Part shown: positions 1 through 7,879 of the stretch, piece after piece
Numbering within the stretch: the first letter of the stretch is position 1
Layout: each line of letters begins with the position of its first letter
Origin: Exiguobacterium sp. s48
Lineage (GTDB): Bacteria > Bacillota > Bacilli > Exiguobacteriales > Exiguobacteriaceae
Assembly (NCBI RefSeq): GCF_018617395.1
Contig: NZ_JACSKC010000002.1
Coordinates: forward strand, 186,001-250,000
Direction: 5' to 3'
Length of the DNA stretch: 64,000 nucleotides
Made by a program: the position numbers and the translations under genes
Notes under the pieces: model-generated
Told to the model about the DNA's origin: nothing
Databases searched by the model: none
The model's input: only the letters and a program-made list of their open reading frames with translations

Positions 1-576
1 GAGGGCGTCTTGGTCGAATTGAAGTTCAACCCGACGAATCTCTTGTCCGGCAATCTGAACCGTTTGCGCACCCTCTACTCCTTCAAGAGCAGGTTGCACT
101 TCTTCTTCGACGAGTTTCGTCAATTCTGCTAAATCCAGATTTTCATCGGAAATGGCAGCCCCGATTACCGGGAAGGCATCAAAGCTGAGACGTGATACCT
201 GAGGCTCTTGAGCTGATTCAGGTAGTTCGACGTTACTTAACGCGTCTTTGACTTGTTGTTCCGCTTCATCCATATCTGTACTGAAGTCATAATCGATTTG
301 GATATTTGAGGCGTTTTGGAACGAAGAAGAACGAACTTGTTCCACACCGTTCAAGCTTTGAAGTCGGTCTTCTAAGACGGTACTGACTTCTTCGAGCACT
401 TGCTCAGGGGATGCACCTGGATAGATGGTCGTGACCGAGACAGTTGGTGTCGTGATGTCTGGTAATGTCTCGAGCTTCATCGTTAGACCGGCGAAAAGAC
501 CGGCGGCCGTCAAGATGATGGTCATCAACCAAACCGCAAACTTGTTGTTAACGGAGAAGGATGTGATTTTCTGCAT
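1..576 (-). CDS. swrC: RND efflux permease, N-terminal part (SwrC-like)
   Basis: The gene runs off the left edge; only the first 192 codons are present. The product starts MQKITSFSVNNKFAVWLM, a short cytoplasmic lead followed by the first membrane helix, then a periplasmic-type porter domain with the family pattern around PGASPEQVLEEV. This matches AcrB/SwrC-type proton-driven exporters, which in Bacillus extrude surfactin and other amphiphiles. The ATG is preceded by an AGGAG-type site. A TetR repressor lies 20 bp upstream on the same strand, as in the Bacillus yerO-swrC pair, so the two are probably co-transcribed. The substrate cannot be read from the sequence. Confidence 0.88.
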   Translation of the reverse strand, partial: MQKITSFSVNNKFAVWLMTIILTAAGLFAGLTMKLETLPDITTPTVSVTTIYPGASPEQVLEEVSTVLEDRLQSLNGVEQVRSSSFQNASNIQIDYDFSTDMDEAEQQVKDALSNVELPESAQEPQVSRLSFDAFPVIGAAISDENLDLAELTKLVEEEVQPALEGVEGAQTVQIAGQEIRRVELQFDQDAL

Positions 577-595
577 GGTTTTTAATCTCCTATAT

Positions 596-1171
596 CTATT
601 GTTTTTCTGATTGGTTGTCGATATCGTGTGCCCGTTCAATCAAGCGGGCGATGATGGCTTGTTTGAGTTCGGCAGGCGGCACCCCGACTCCGAAGTGTTC
701 GGACATCATCATGCCTTCAAGCGCATAGCGAATGATCATCGTTTCAACAGGATCTGCCGTTTTCTGAAACTGTTCGAAAAACGCATCCAAGTCCTCTTTC
801 CATCGATTCGCATACTCTTGATCAACAGCGAACAACGTGAGAAATGCAATCATCTTCTCGACGTCGATTTGGATGGCAGCACGCTCAGGATGCAACTTCG
901 TTTCATCAAATAGACGAACGAATGCCTCGACAGGTCCATAGCCTTCTTGTTGCAATGAAGCATATAGCTCGTTTTGTTCTTGTTGTAATCGTTCGACCAT
1001 GGCCGTTAGTAATGCTTCCTTTGACGCATAGTGATAGAGAAGTCCACCTTTTGAAACACCTGCTGTTTTGGCGACTTCATCTAATGTAAGGTGATGCACA
1101 CCATGATTCATGATGATTTCCGTTGCCGCATCTAGAAGCTTTTGTTTCGTGACGTTCGATCGGTTTGTCAT
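596..1171 (-). CDS. TetR family transcriptional regulator
   Basis: A 191-residue protein with an N-terminal TetR helix-turn-helix (about residues 8-55; core pattern LDEVAKTAGVSKGGLLYHY) and a variable all-helical ligand domain. It is the first gene of a two-gene unit with the RND pump, resembling YerO, the repressor of swrC in Bacillus subtilis. A promoter (TTGACT, 18-bp spacer, TATAGT) and an inverted repeat lie just upstream, so it probably represses itself and the pump until a drug or surfactant binds. The ligand is unknown. Confidence 0.9.
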   Translation of the reverse strand: MTNRSNVTKQKLLDAATEIIMNHGVHHLTLDEVAKTAGVSKGGLLYHYASKEALLTAMVERLQQEQNELYASLQQEGYGPVEAFVRLFDETKLHPERAAIQIDVEKMIAFLTLFAVDQEYANRWKEDLDAFFEQFQKTADPVETMIIRYALEGMMMSEHFGVGVPPAELKQAIIARLIERAHDIDNQSEKQ

Positions 1172-1189
1172 GTCTCCACCTCTTTCTGT

Positions 1190-1245
1190 ACCGACCAGAC
1201 GGTTTGTTTGATTTCACTATAGCGAACGCTTTCTTTTGAAGTCAA
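1190..1245 (-). promoter_or_regulatory. Promoter and TetR-type operator for the regulator/RND pump unit
   Basis: On the minus strand there is a -35 TTGACT (1240-1245), an 18-bp spacer and a -10 TATAGT (1216-1221). Just downstream of the -10 lies the inverted repeat ACCGACCAGACGGT (1190-1203; arms ACCG/CGGT), placed where a bound repressor would block initiation. Assignment to the adjacent TetR protein is inference. Confidence 0.6.
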
Positions 1246-1309
1246 GAAATGATGCCTTTAAAACTGTTAGAAAGCGCATATTAGCCTTGGATACGATTAC
1301 AGAAAACCC

Positions 1310-1359
1310 TTGACGTGAGAATGATTATCAGTGATGATAGGTACTGAGAGTAATTATCA
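1310..1359 (+). promoter_or_regulatory. Fur-box-controlled promoter of the iron importer
   Basis: The promoter has a -35 TTGACG (1310-1315), a 17-bp spacer and a -10 GATGAT (1333-1338). The spacer is filled by TGAGAATGATTATCA (1316-1330), one mismatch from the Fur 7-1-7 consensus TGATAATNATTATCA. A second copy, TGAGAGTAATTATCA (1345-1359), has two mismatches and covers the likely start point. Two boxes over one promoter strongly suggest iron-repressed expression of the three genes downstream. Confidence 0.85.
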
Positions 1360-1397
1360 TTACCAGAGAGAAATAAACGAACGTGGGGGAATGACAG

Positions 1398-2459
1398 ATG
1401 AACAAAAAATATGTAGCGTTAGGGCTTTCAGCAGCGTTGACGACATCACTCCTTGCCGCTTGCGCAAGCACAGACGAAACGACTTCAAATGAAGGTTCGG
1501 ACGATTCGAATGTCGTGAATGTTTATTCGAGTCGCCACTACGATGTCGATCAGCAACTATATAAACAATTTGAAGAAGAGACGGGCATCAAGGTCAACGT
1601 CGTGGAAGGGAAGAGTGACGAGCTTCTCGAGCGTTTGAACACAGAGGGTGAGAGCACAGAGGCTGACCTCTTCATCACGGCAGATGCCGGTAACTTGTAC
1701 CAGGCGAAAGAAGCGGGACATCTTCAAGCGGTCGATAGCGATGAGCTTGAATCAAACATCCCTGAAAAATACCGTGATACGGACAATGAATGGTTCGGTT
1801 TGACGAAACGTGCACGTGTCATCGTCTACTCGAAAGATCGCGTGAAACCAGAAGAGTTATCGACGTACGAAGCGTTGACAGAAGAACAGTGGAACGGCAA
1901 AGTACTCGTCCGTCCATCTGAAAACATGTATAACATCTCACTCCTTGCATCATTCATCGAAGTAAACGGTGTCGATGAAGCGAAAGAGTGGGCGAAGGGC
2001 TTAGTGAACAACATGGCACGCGACCCACAAGGGAACGACCGTGACCAAGCGAAAGCGGTCGTCGCCGGTGAAGGGGACGTGGCCATCATGAACACGTACT
2101 ACATGGGGCTCATGTTGAATTCTGAAGACGAAGAAGAGAAGAAAGTCGCTGAACAGCTCGGTGTCTTCTTCCCGAACCAAGATACAACAGGCACGCACGT
2201 AAACATTTCGGGTATCGCGATGACGAAAGCATCGAAACATACAGAGAACGCTCAGAAATTGATGGAGTTCATGTCAGAACCGTCAGCTCAAGAGAAGTTT
2301 GCGAGTGTGAACTACGAATATCCAGTCAATGAGTCAGTCGAACCGAACGAACTTCTTCAATCATGGGGCGAGTTCAAAGAGCAAGACATCAACCTCTCTG
2401 CACTTGGAGAAAACCAACAAGAAGCAATCCGCATCTTTAACGAAGTAGGTTGGAAGTAA
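1398..2459 (+). CDS. Ferric iron ABC transporter substrate-binding lipoprotein
   Basis: A 353-residue extracellular solute-binding protein of the FbpA/FutA ferric-iron family. A lipoprotein signal ends in the lipobox LLAAC with Cys22 as the lipidation site. The mature chain begins with VVNVYSSRHYDVD, the typical first strand of this fold including a metal-ligand tyrosine region, and has paired tyrosines near residues 234-235 (NTYYMG) as in iron-binding members. It is first in an operon with a fused permease and an ATPase, under a double Fur box. A hairpin follows the stop codon and may keep its expression above that of the membrane genes. Confidence 0.92.
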   Translation: MNKKYVALGLSAALTTSLLAACASTDETTSNEGSDDSNVVNVYSSRHYDVDQQLYKQFEEETGIKVNVVEGKSDELLERLNTEGESTEADLFITADAGNLYQAKEAGHLQAVDSDELESNIPEKYRDTDNEWFGLTKRARVIVYSKDRVKPEELSTYEALTEEQWNGKVLVRPSENMYNISLLASFIEVNGVDEAKEWAKGLVNNMARDPQGNDRDQAKAVVAGEGDVAIMNTYYMGLMLNSEDEEEKKVAEQLGVFFPNQDTTGTHVNISGIAMTKASKHTENAQKLMEFMSEPSAQEKFASVNYEYPVNESVEPNELLQSWGEFKEQDINLSALGENQQEAIRIFNEVGWK

Positions 2460-2464
2460 GATGA

Positions 2465-2500
2465 CTTCGGCTTGAACGCGAGTTCAGGCCGGAGATTTTT
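2465..2500 (+). terminator. Attenuator-like hairpin inside the iron importer operon
   Basis: A 10-bp core stem (CGGCTTGAAC at 2468-2477 with GTTCAGGCCG at 2482-2491, one T-G wobble), a 4-base loop, and the short run ATTTTT. It lies between the binding protein and permease genes, so partial termination there would give excess binding protein. Confidence 0.65.
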
Positions 2501-2565
2501 GCGTTTCTCACACCCTAAGCGCTACACGGGACGCGTAGAAACTGATATGATGGGACAGGAATTGA

Positions 2566-4230
2566 TTGTTTACAGAACGGGAGCGGTACGACATGAACTG
2601 GCACGCGGTAAAACGACAACTGAATGGATGGGCGATCCTCAGCTTTCTTGCGATTTTATTGATCGTCTTGCCGGGGATTGTCGTGCTCGTGGAATTATTC
2701 GCACCGGTCAATGACAACTGGCAACATATTCAAGAGTATTTGTTGCCCCGTTATGTGCGGAACACGTTGTTCATCATGGTGGCTACGGGCCTCCTGACGA
2801 CAGTGATTGGAACGAGCCTTGCCTGGTTCGTGACCGTCTATGATTTTCCGTTCCGCCGCTTCTTTAAATGGGCACTCATCCTGCCGCTCGCAATCCCGCC
2901 TTATATCGGGGCGTATACGTATCACGGCATTTTAAATTACACCGGAGTGATTCAAACGACGCTAAGGAATCAGTTCGGGATCACGGTCGATCAATCGTAC
3001 TTCAACATCATGTCGATTCAAGGAACCGTGTTTATTTTCACGTTGTTCCTCTATCCTTACATTTATACGATTACACGAGCGTTCCTGCACAACCAATCGT
3101 CTTCAATGATTGAGAATGCACGAATCCTCGGTCGCGGGTCGTGGGATATTTTCTTCACGGTCGTCATTCCGATATCACGAGTCGCCATCATCGGTGGGGT
3201 CAGTCTCGTGTTGATGGAAGTACTGAACGACTATGGTGTCGTGAAATACTTTGGGATTCAGACGTTTAGTACCGCTATCTTCAGCACATGGTTCGGGATG
3301 AAGGATACGTCGTCGGCGCTGAAACTGGCGGGCACGCTCATGATTCTCGTCATCGCCATCTTGACGATGGAACGGCTCGTCCGGGGACGGAAGCAGTTCA
3401 GTTACGCCTCGACGAAAGTAAAGCCGCTCAAACCGAGACCGCTTCAAGGCTGGCATCGCTATGCTGTATTCACATATGTCTCGCTCGTCTTTGCGATCGC
3501 ATTTGTCATTCCGTTCACGCAGTTGATTGCCTGGACGTTCCTGACGTTCGATACGGTCTTCACGGAAGAATTTTGGCAACTCGTTTGGAATACGGTACGA
3601 GTCGCCTTTACCGCGACCGTAATCATCTTACTGTTCGCACTCATTATCGCGAACTATACACGACTCTTCCCGTCGAACATGACGCGTGTCATTTCGAAGG
3701 TGACGACACTCGGGTATTCGATTCCGGGAGCAGCGATTGCGATTGCGGTCATCACGCTCTTTTTGTGGCTCGATGACAAAGTACTCGACATGGCACGGGC
3801 GCTTGACCTAAGCCAGACATTCGTATTTCGGACGACGCTCATCATGCTCATCTTTGCTTACGTGATTCGCTTCCTTGCGATTGGATATAACTCGATTGAG
3901 AGTGGATTCGAGAAGGTCGGGAAGTCGTTCACGGAAGCATCCCGTATGCTTGGGTGGAATACGGTCCAAACGTTCTTCCGCGTCGATATTCCGATGATCA
4001 AGGGCGCAATCATGAGCGCATTTATCCTCGTCTTTATTGATATTATGAAAGAATTGCCGTTGACGCTCTTTTTACAACCATTTAACTTTTCAACGCTTGC
4101 GACACAGGCGTTCAAATACGTGAGTGATGAGAAGATTCACGAAGCGGCACTCGCTTCCATCGTCATCGTCCTCATGAGTGGACTGTTGATATTCGTTTCC
4201 CATAAGGTGCTTGATAAGGAGGCCGACTAA
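2566..4230 (+). CDS. Ferric iron ABC transporter permease (two fused halves)
   Basis: A 554-residue membrane protein with two similar permease halves of about 6 helices each, the FbpB/HitB/FutB arrangement. Each half carries an EAA-type loop that contacts the ATPase (around ENARILGRGSWDIFF and EASRMLGWNTVQTFF). It moves iron delivered by the upstream lipoprotein across the membrane. The start is unsure: the TTG used here has GGACAGGA upstream, while an in-frame ATG at 2593 (MNWHAVKRQ) with GGGAG is also plausible. The stop codon shares one base with the ATPase start, indicating translational coupling. Confidence 0.9.
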   Translation: MFTERERYDMNWHAVKRQLNGWAILSFLAILLIVLPGIVVLVELFAPVNDNWQHIQEYLLPRYVRNTLFIMVATGLLTTVIGTSLAWFVTVYDFPFRRFFKWALILPLAIPPYIGAYTYHGILNYTGVIQTTLRNQFGITVDQSYFNIMSIQGTVFIFTLFLYPYIYTITRAFLHNQSSSMIENARILGRGSWDIFFTVVIPISRVAIIGGVSLVLMEVLNDYGVVKYFGIQTFSTAIFSTWFGMKDTSSALKLAGTLMILVIAILTMERLVRGRKQFSYASTKVKPLKPRPLQGWHRYAVFTYVSLVFAIAFVIPFTQLIAWTFLTFDTVFTEEFWQLVWNTVRVAFTATVIILLFALIIANYTRLFPSNMTRVISKVTTLGYSIPGAAIAIAVITLFLWLDDKVLDMARALDLSQTFVFRTTLIMLIFAYVIRFLAIGYNSIESGFEKVGKSFTEASRMLGWNTVQTFFRVDIPMIKGAIMSAFILVFIDIMKELPLTLFLQPFNFSTLATQAFKYVSDEKIHEAALASIVIVLMSGLLIFVSHKVLDKEAD

Positions 4231-4937
4231 TGTTCGTTCAAATCAACGATTTACATTTTAGCTATAAAGGTGCACATGAAGAGACCATCAAAGGGTTCTC
4301 GATTTCAATCACAAAAGGCGAAATCGTCTCGCTTCTCGGGGATAGCGGTTCTGGTAAAAGTACGATTCTCCGATTGATTGCCGGACTCGAGATGCCGAAC
4401 CAGGGCGTCGTCGTCGTGAATGACTGTGTCTGTTGCGACGATTGCCAGTTCATGCCGCCAGAAGATCGTGGCGTCGGGATGGTCTTCCAAGACTATGCAC
4501 TCTTCCCACACATGACCGTTGAAAAGAACATTCGGTTCGGTCTTCATAAACTGAGTCGTAAAGAACGAAATGCGCGTGTCGAAGAGATGCTCGAGCTCGT
4601 CAACTTGACGGAGTTCCGTCACCGTTATCCGTACGAACTTAGTGGGGGACAACAACAGCGTGTCGCGCTCGCTCGTGCACTCGCACCAAAACCAGCGCTC
4701 TTGATTTTAGACGAACCGTTCAGTAACTTGGATACGTCACTTCAACATCGGATCCGTGACGACCTTCGTCGTCTCTTGAAGCAGACGGGCACGACGACGA
4801 TTTTCGTGACACACGATGAGGAAGATGCCGAGGCGCTTGCTGACCGCATCGTCTATCTCGGAGAAGGCAAAATTAAAAAGCAGGTCATGACGGAGAACAA
4901 CAAGACGTTCAACCCGCAGATTCCTTGCTTCGTATAA
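4230..4937 (+). CDS. Ferric iron ABC transporter ATP-binding protein, short form with Cys cluster
   Basis: A 235-residue ABC ATPase: Walker A GDSGSGKST (residues 38-46), Q-loop in VFQDYALFPH, signature LSGGQQQRV, Walker B LLILDEP and H-loop VTHDEEDAEALA. It energises the permease encoded just upstream. Family members such as FbpC usually run to about 350 residues with a C-terminal regulatory (TOBE) domain, which is missing here. Unusual is NDCVCCDDCQ, placing four cysteines at residues 66, 68, 69 and 72 in the surface loop before the Q-loop, plus another near the C terminus (Cys233). The loop could bind metal or be redox active, but that is inference. Confidence 0.9.
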   Translation: MFVQINDLHFSYKGAHEETIKGFSISITKGEIVSLLGDSGSGKSTILRLIAGLEMPNQGVVVVNDCVCCDDCQFMPPEDRGVGMVFQDYALFPHMTVEKNIRFGLHKLSRKERNARVEEMLELVNLTEFRHRYPYELSGGQQQRVALARALAPKPALLILDEPFSNLDTSLQHRIRDDLRRLLKQTGTTTIFVTHDEEDAEALADRIVYLGEGKIKKQVMTENNKTFNPQIPCFV

Positions 4938-4943
4938 GTTCGG

Positions 4944-4973
4944 CGCACTCATTGATAAAATGAGTGCGTTTTT
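4944..4973 (+). terminator. Terminator of the iron importer operon
   Basis: A perfect 10-bp stem (CGCACTCATT/AATGAGTGCG), a 5-base loop and TTTTT directly after the ATPase gene. Confidence 0.85.
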
Positions 4974-4985
4974 ATGTCGATTCCA

Positions 4986-5432
4986 TCATTCGACGTATCG
5001 ATTGTCTAAAACAGATAGATGTTCCTGCCAATCTGGCCAATAGGACTGAAGTGATGTGAGAAATTCATGCCCACCGAAACTGATCGTACTTTCATGAGAT
5101 GCATAAATGACCCAGTTCATGTGTTGGTCAAACCAATAACGTTCTAAATAACGACCATCGTAACAAGGATCCAAGGAATCGGTATCGATTTGCCAGAGCG
5201 TAAGGTCCTCGTGTAGTTCAAAGACGACATCCGCGCCTCGACGCAATATCCATTGTTGGATTTCCTTGATTTTTTGATCATCCTCGTCAATATAGTCGCT
5301 ATCGAACGCAATCACATCGGGGCGCCGGGCAGTCGATAGAGGGTACCAATAATGTGAATCGGTCACACCCCAAATGGAGCGAATTCTTCTCTTTAATTGA
5401 CTGGCGAGAGGTGATGAAAGCTGAGTCCTCAT
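4986..5432 (-). CDS. Hypothetical protein, acidic, Trp/Tyr-rich
   Basis: A 148-residue soluble protein I do not recognise. It has no signal peptide or membrane helix; it is rich in Asp, Tyr and Trp, with stretches such as DVIAFDSDYIDEDD and YWFDQHMNWVIYASHEST. The latter pattern loosely recalls SUKH/SMI1-type immunity or cell-wall-assembly proteins, but I cannot confirm it. The start was set at the ATG with AAGGAG 10 bp upstream; an open frame continues 16 codons further but lacks a binding site. It stands alone between two terminators. Confidence 0.7.
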   Translation of the reverse strand: MRTQLSSPLASQLKRRIRSIWGVTDSHYWYPLSTARRPDVIAFDSDYIDEDDQKIKEIQQWILRRGADVVFELHEDLTLWQIDTDSLDPCYDGRYLERYWFDQHMNWVIYASHESTISFGGHEFLTSLQSYWPDWQEHLSVLDNRYVE

Positions 5433-5495
5433 GACATGTAAACTCCTTATCCTAAAGTTGATGCATGTTACTACCTTCACTACACATAAGAAATA

Positions 5496-5532
5496 GAAAA
5501 ACGTCCTTAGCTGTTAGACTAAGGACGTTTCG
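5496..5532. terminator. Bidirectional terminator
   Basis: An 11-bp perfect stem (AACGTCCTTAG at 5500-5510 with CTAAGGACGTT at 5519-5529), flanked by an A-run on the left and TTT on the right. It lies after the sortase gene in minus orientation. Confidence 0.8.
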
Positions 5533-5534
5533 TA

Positions 5535-6434
5535 CTACTGTGCTGTCTGGGACGGCTTCGACTCATTTCCAAGCTGATCAATCGCAGTCACGTAGTAGGA
5601 TGCGTTGTTCTCATTTGTGACCTCGATACTCTTTCTAGCATGGGATGGGACACTTTCGATACGAGTCGCTGTTCCGTTGACGACTTCATAGACGCGATAT
5701 CCAATCACGCTCTCTTGACGAACGGCGTGCCATGTCAACAAGTTTCCTTTTAGTTCGACTGCCGTTGGTGTCTCGAGATCGACAGTTTCGTTCAGATTGG
5801 TCTCCACTAGCTCTGTATAGACGACGAATCGTTTATCATAGCCCCCGTCCCCGAACGTACCCGAACAGGTAATCAAATTTAAGTTTCGATTTGATGTGGC
5901 ACCGAAAATCTCTTCGATTGGCGCGGTTTTCGTATCATATCGTTCTGTTTTCGTGACGCGGAATCGTAAGGTGTTTCCCGCCTCATCTTGAATCAGAACG
6001 TCATCGCCTTTAGTCAATTGGTCAAGTTGATAAAAGATGGCTGGACCGGTCTTGCTGTCGACATGACCAGCAATTACGGCATTTCCTTTACTACCTGGTG
6101 TGACACCGGGTTCGAACCATCCGACTTGATTTTCGTCTTCTGGAACGCCCATCTGTCCGTTTTCTAACACACCGACTTGTTCGATTGCGGTATCGATTTT
6201 GATTTTGGGAATTTGAATTTGAACGGGTGTGACGGCTTTCGCATGTTCTTCTTCCTCTGCTAACCGGAGCTTCTTCACCTCTTCCTGTAGAAGTGAGAAT
6301 TCAGCCGTTAAATCCGGGCTCTCCTCTATTTGTTTTTCTTCTACAGGTGGTGACGACGATTCTTGGGCGCTCGTCCACGTCCAGAAGCTAAAACAAAAGA
6401 GAGAGAGCGCCAGAAACAAAAGGCGCTTGTTCAT
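5535..6434 (-). CDS. Class F-type sortase with C-terminal fibronectin III-like domain
   Basis: A 299-residue secreted or membrane-tethered transpeptidase. It has an N-terminal signal/anchor (residues 1-23), a charged helical linker (about 35-66) and a sortase fold (about 70-212) with catalytic His124 (AGHVD), Cys190 (LITCSG) and Arg202 (KRFVVY). Residues about 217-299 form an extra domain with fibronectin III-like features (LTWHAV, YRVYEV, YYVTAID), not part of the usual class F enzyme. It follows the gene for an MPETG surface protein by 19 bp on the same strand, so it is probably the dedicated sortase for that protein. Start supported by AAGGAGG. Confidence 0.9.
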   Translation of the reverse strand: MNKRLLFLALSLFCFSFWTWTSAQESSSPPVEEKQIEESPDLTAEFSLLQEEVKKLRLAEEEEHAKAVTPVQIQIPKIKIDTAIEQVGVLENGQMGVPEDENQVGWFEPGVTPGSKGNAVIAGHVDSKTGPAIFYQLDQLTKGDDVLIQDEAGNTLRFRVTKTERYDTKTAPIEEIFGATSNRNLNLITCSGTFGDGGYDKRFVVYTELVETNLNETVDLETPTAVELKGNLLTWHAVRQESVIGYRVYEVVNGTATRIESVPSHARKSIEVTNENNASYYVTAIDQLGNESKPSQTAQ

Positions 6435-6453
6435 GGGACTCCCTCCTTATTGA

Positions 6454-7794
6454 TTATTGTTCAGACACTTTACGTTTGCGAAGCGTCACGAAGGCGAGTA
6501 AGATTCCGCCAAGGACAGCAAGTGCAGCGTAGAGGCTGTTCATTGATTGTTCTTGAGCGCCACCGAGACCTGTTTCAGGCATCTCTTCAGGCATCATTGT
6601 TTCTTCAAACTTGTCAGGCATTTGTGTCACGATCGCGTTACCGAGTGTTTCACCAACACCGAACATGAACGCATATCCTTCACGGAATGACATCCAAGCC
6701 GCTTCTGCATCACCTGCGACATATTGATCGAACGTGTCGAGTACGAGCGCTTCGTGTTGTTTGATCGCTTCTTCACCTGCAGCTTGCGGTAAGTTACCTT
6801 CTGTTGCTGCATCGAGGAATGTGCTGAAGTCGACGGCGAATGTGTCGAGGCGCATCCGAGCGTCTTTAATCATCTCTTCGTCACCTTCAAGTGTTGCGGC
6901 AACGATATCACCTTGTGCTGTGATGTGGTCTGTGTTCCAGATTTTCTCGAACTGTGCGGCACCTTCATCGCCATATACGGATGCGATGGCTGCTTTAAAG
7001 TCGAGTGTGTTTTGATCTTCTGCCCATGTCACGTAGTCATAGTCCTCTGCTTGATCGTACCCTTTTTGCATACCGATGGCAGCAAGGGCAAAGTGTTCAC
7101 CTGCGAGACTATTTAATGTTGAGCGGAGTTCAACAGCTGGTGTGTCGGCTCCAGTCGTGAATTTGTCAGGCATTTGTGTGACGATTGCACCTGAGAGGGC
7201 TTTACTGATGTTGAACATGTGCTTGTAGCCTTCACGGAACGTCATGTAAGCTTCTTCGTAATCTCCTTCGACATAGTTATCGAATACAGAGAGGACTTGG
7301 TCTTCATGAAGTTCAAGTGCATCAGCTGCTGCTTCCTTCGGTAAGTTACCTTCTGTTGCTGCATCGAGGAAAGTAGAGAACTCATCTACGAACTCATCGA
7401 CTTCTGCTTCCGCTTCCATGCGTAATTCTTTATTGTCTGATTTTGCTGCTTCTACAAAATCAGCTGAGTAGTCGTTATGACCACGGAAGATTTCTTCGAA
7501 CTTCATGCCGCCTTCTTCCCCATAAATTGATGAGATCGCTGGCGTCATGTCGAGTGCGTTTTGATCAAGTGCTTTCATCGAAACTTCAGCATCTGCGGCC
7601 TCGTCGTATCCTTTCATCATCGATGTGACGGCTAATACGTAGTGCTCAGATAACAGTTGGTCGAGTGTCGCGCGAAGGTCACCTGCTGGTGTGCTCGCTG
7701 TCGGCGTGTGATCCGCTGCTTGCGCGTTCACTGGTACGAGTAGTCCTAAGGCAAGTGCCGGGGCTACGATTTTGTTTAACGTCTTCTTCTTCAT
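6454..7794 (-). CDS. Cell-wall-anchored protein with two helical repeats and MPETG sorting signal
   Basis: A 446-residue surface protein. It has a signal peptide cleaved after AQA (residue 26) and two tandem copies of a helix-rich module of about 178 residues (about 36-213 and 214-395). Each module contains an EH-x-LA start, a YGEEG/YGDEG segment, FSTFLDAATEGNLP, FREGY and GAIVTQMPDKF. A sorting signal follows: MPETG (405-409), a hydrophobic helix and the tail RKRK. The repeats share a 33-bp identical DNA stretch, so the duplication is recent or homogenised. Similar modules occur in Bacillota proteins often labelled copper amine oxidase, but no oxidase motif is visible. Function unknown; a metal- or ligand-binding four-helix fold is possible. 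Confidence 0.85.
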   Translation of the reverse strand: MKKKTLNKIVAPALALGLLVPVNAQAADHTPTASTPAGDLRATLDQLLSEHYVLAVTSMMKGYDEAADAEVSMKALDQNALDMTPAISSIYGEEGGMKFEEIFRGHNDYSADFVEAAKSDNKELRMEAEAEVDEFVDEFSTFLDAATEGNLPKEAAADALELHEDQVLSVFDNYVEGDYEEAYMTFREGYKHMFNISKALSGAIVTQMPDKFTTGADTPAVELRSTLNSLAGEHFALAAIGMQKGYDQAEDYDYVTWAEDQNTLDFKAAIASVYGDEGAAQFEKIWNTDHITAQGDIVAATLEGDEEMIKDARMRLDTFAVDFSTFLDAATEGNLPQAAGEEAIKQHEALVLDTFDQYVAGDAEAAWMSFREGYAFMFGVGETLGNAIVTQMPDKFEETMMPEEMPETGLGGAQEQSMNSLYAALAVLGGILLAFVTLRKRKVSEQ

Positions 7795-7879
7795 GGGTAA
7801 TCGCTCCTTTTCGTAAGTGAGTGTTGTCGTTATTTACACCCATCTAACGGAGCGGTTCAAAAAATGGATCACTCTTTTT

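Noticed and set aside
6454-7794. Copper amine oxidase function for the two-repeat surface protein
   Set aside because: Such labels exist for similar proteins, but no quinone-cofactor motif or copper-site His pattern of amine oxidases is visible.
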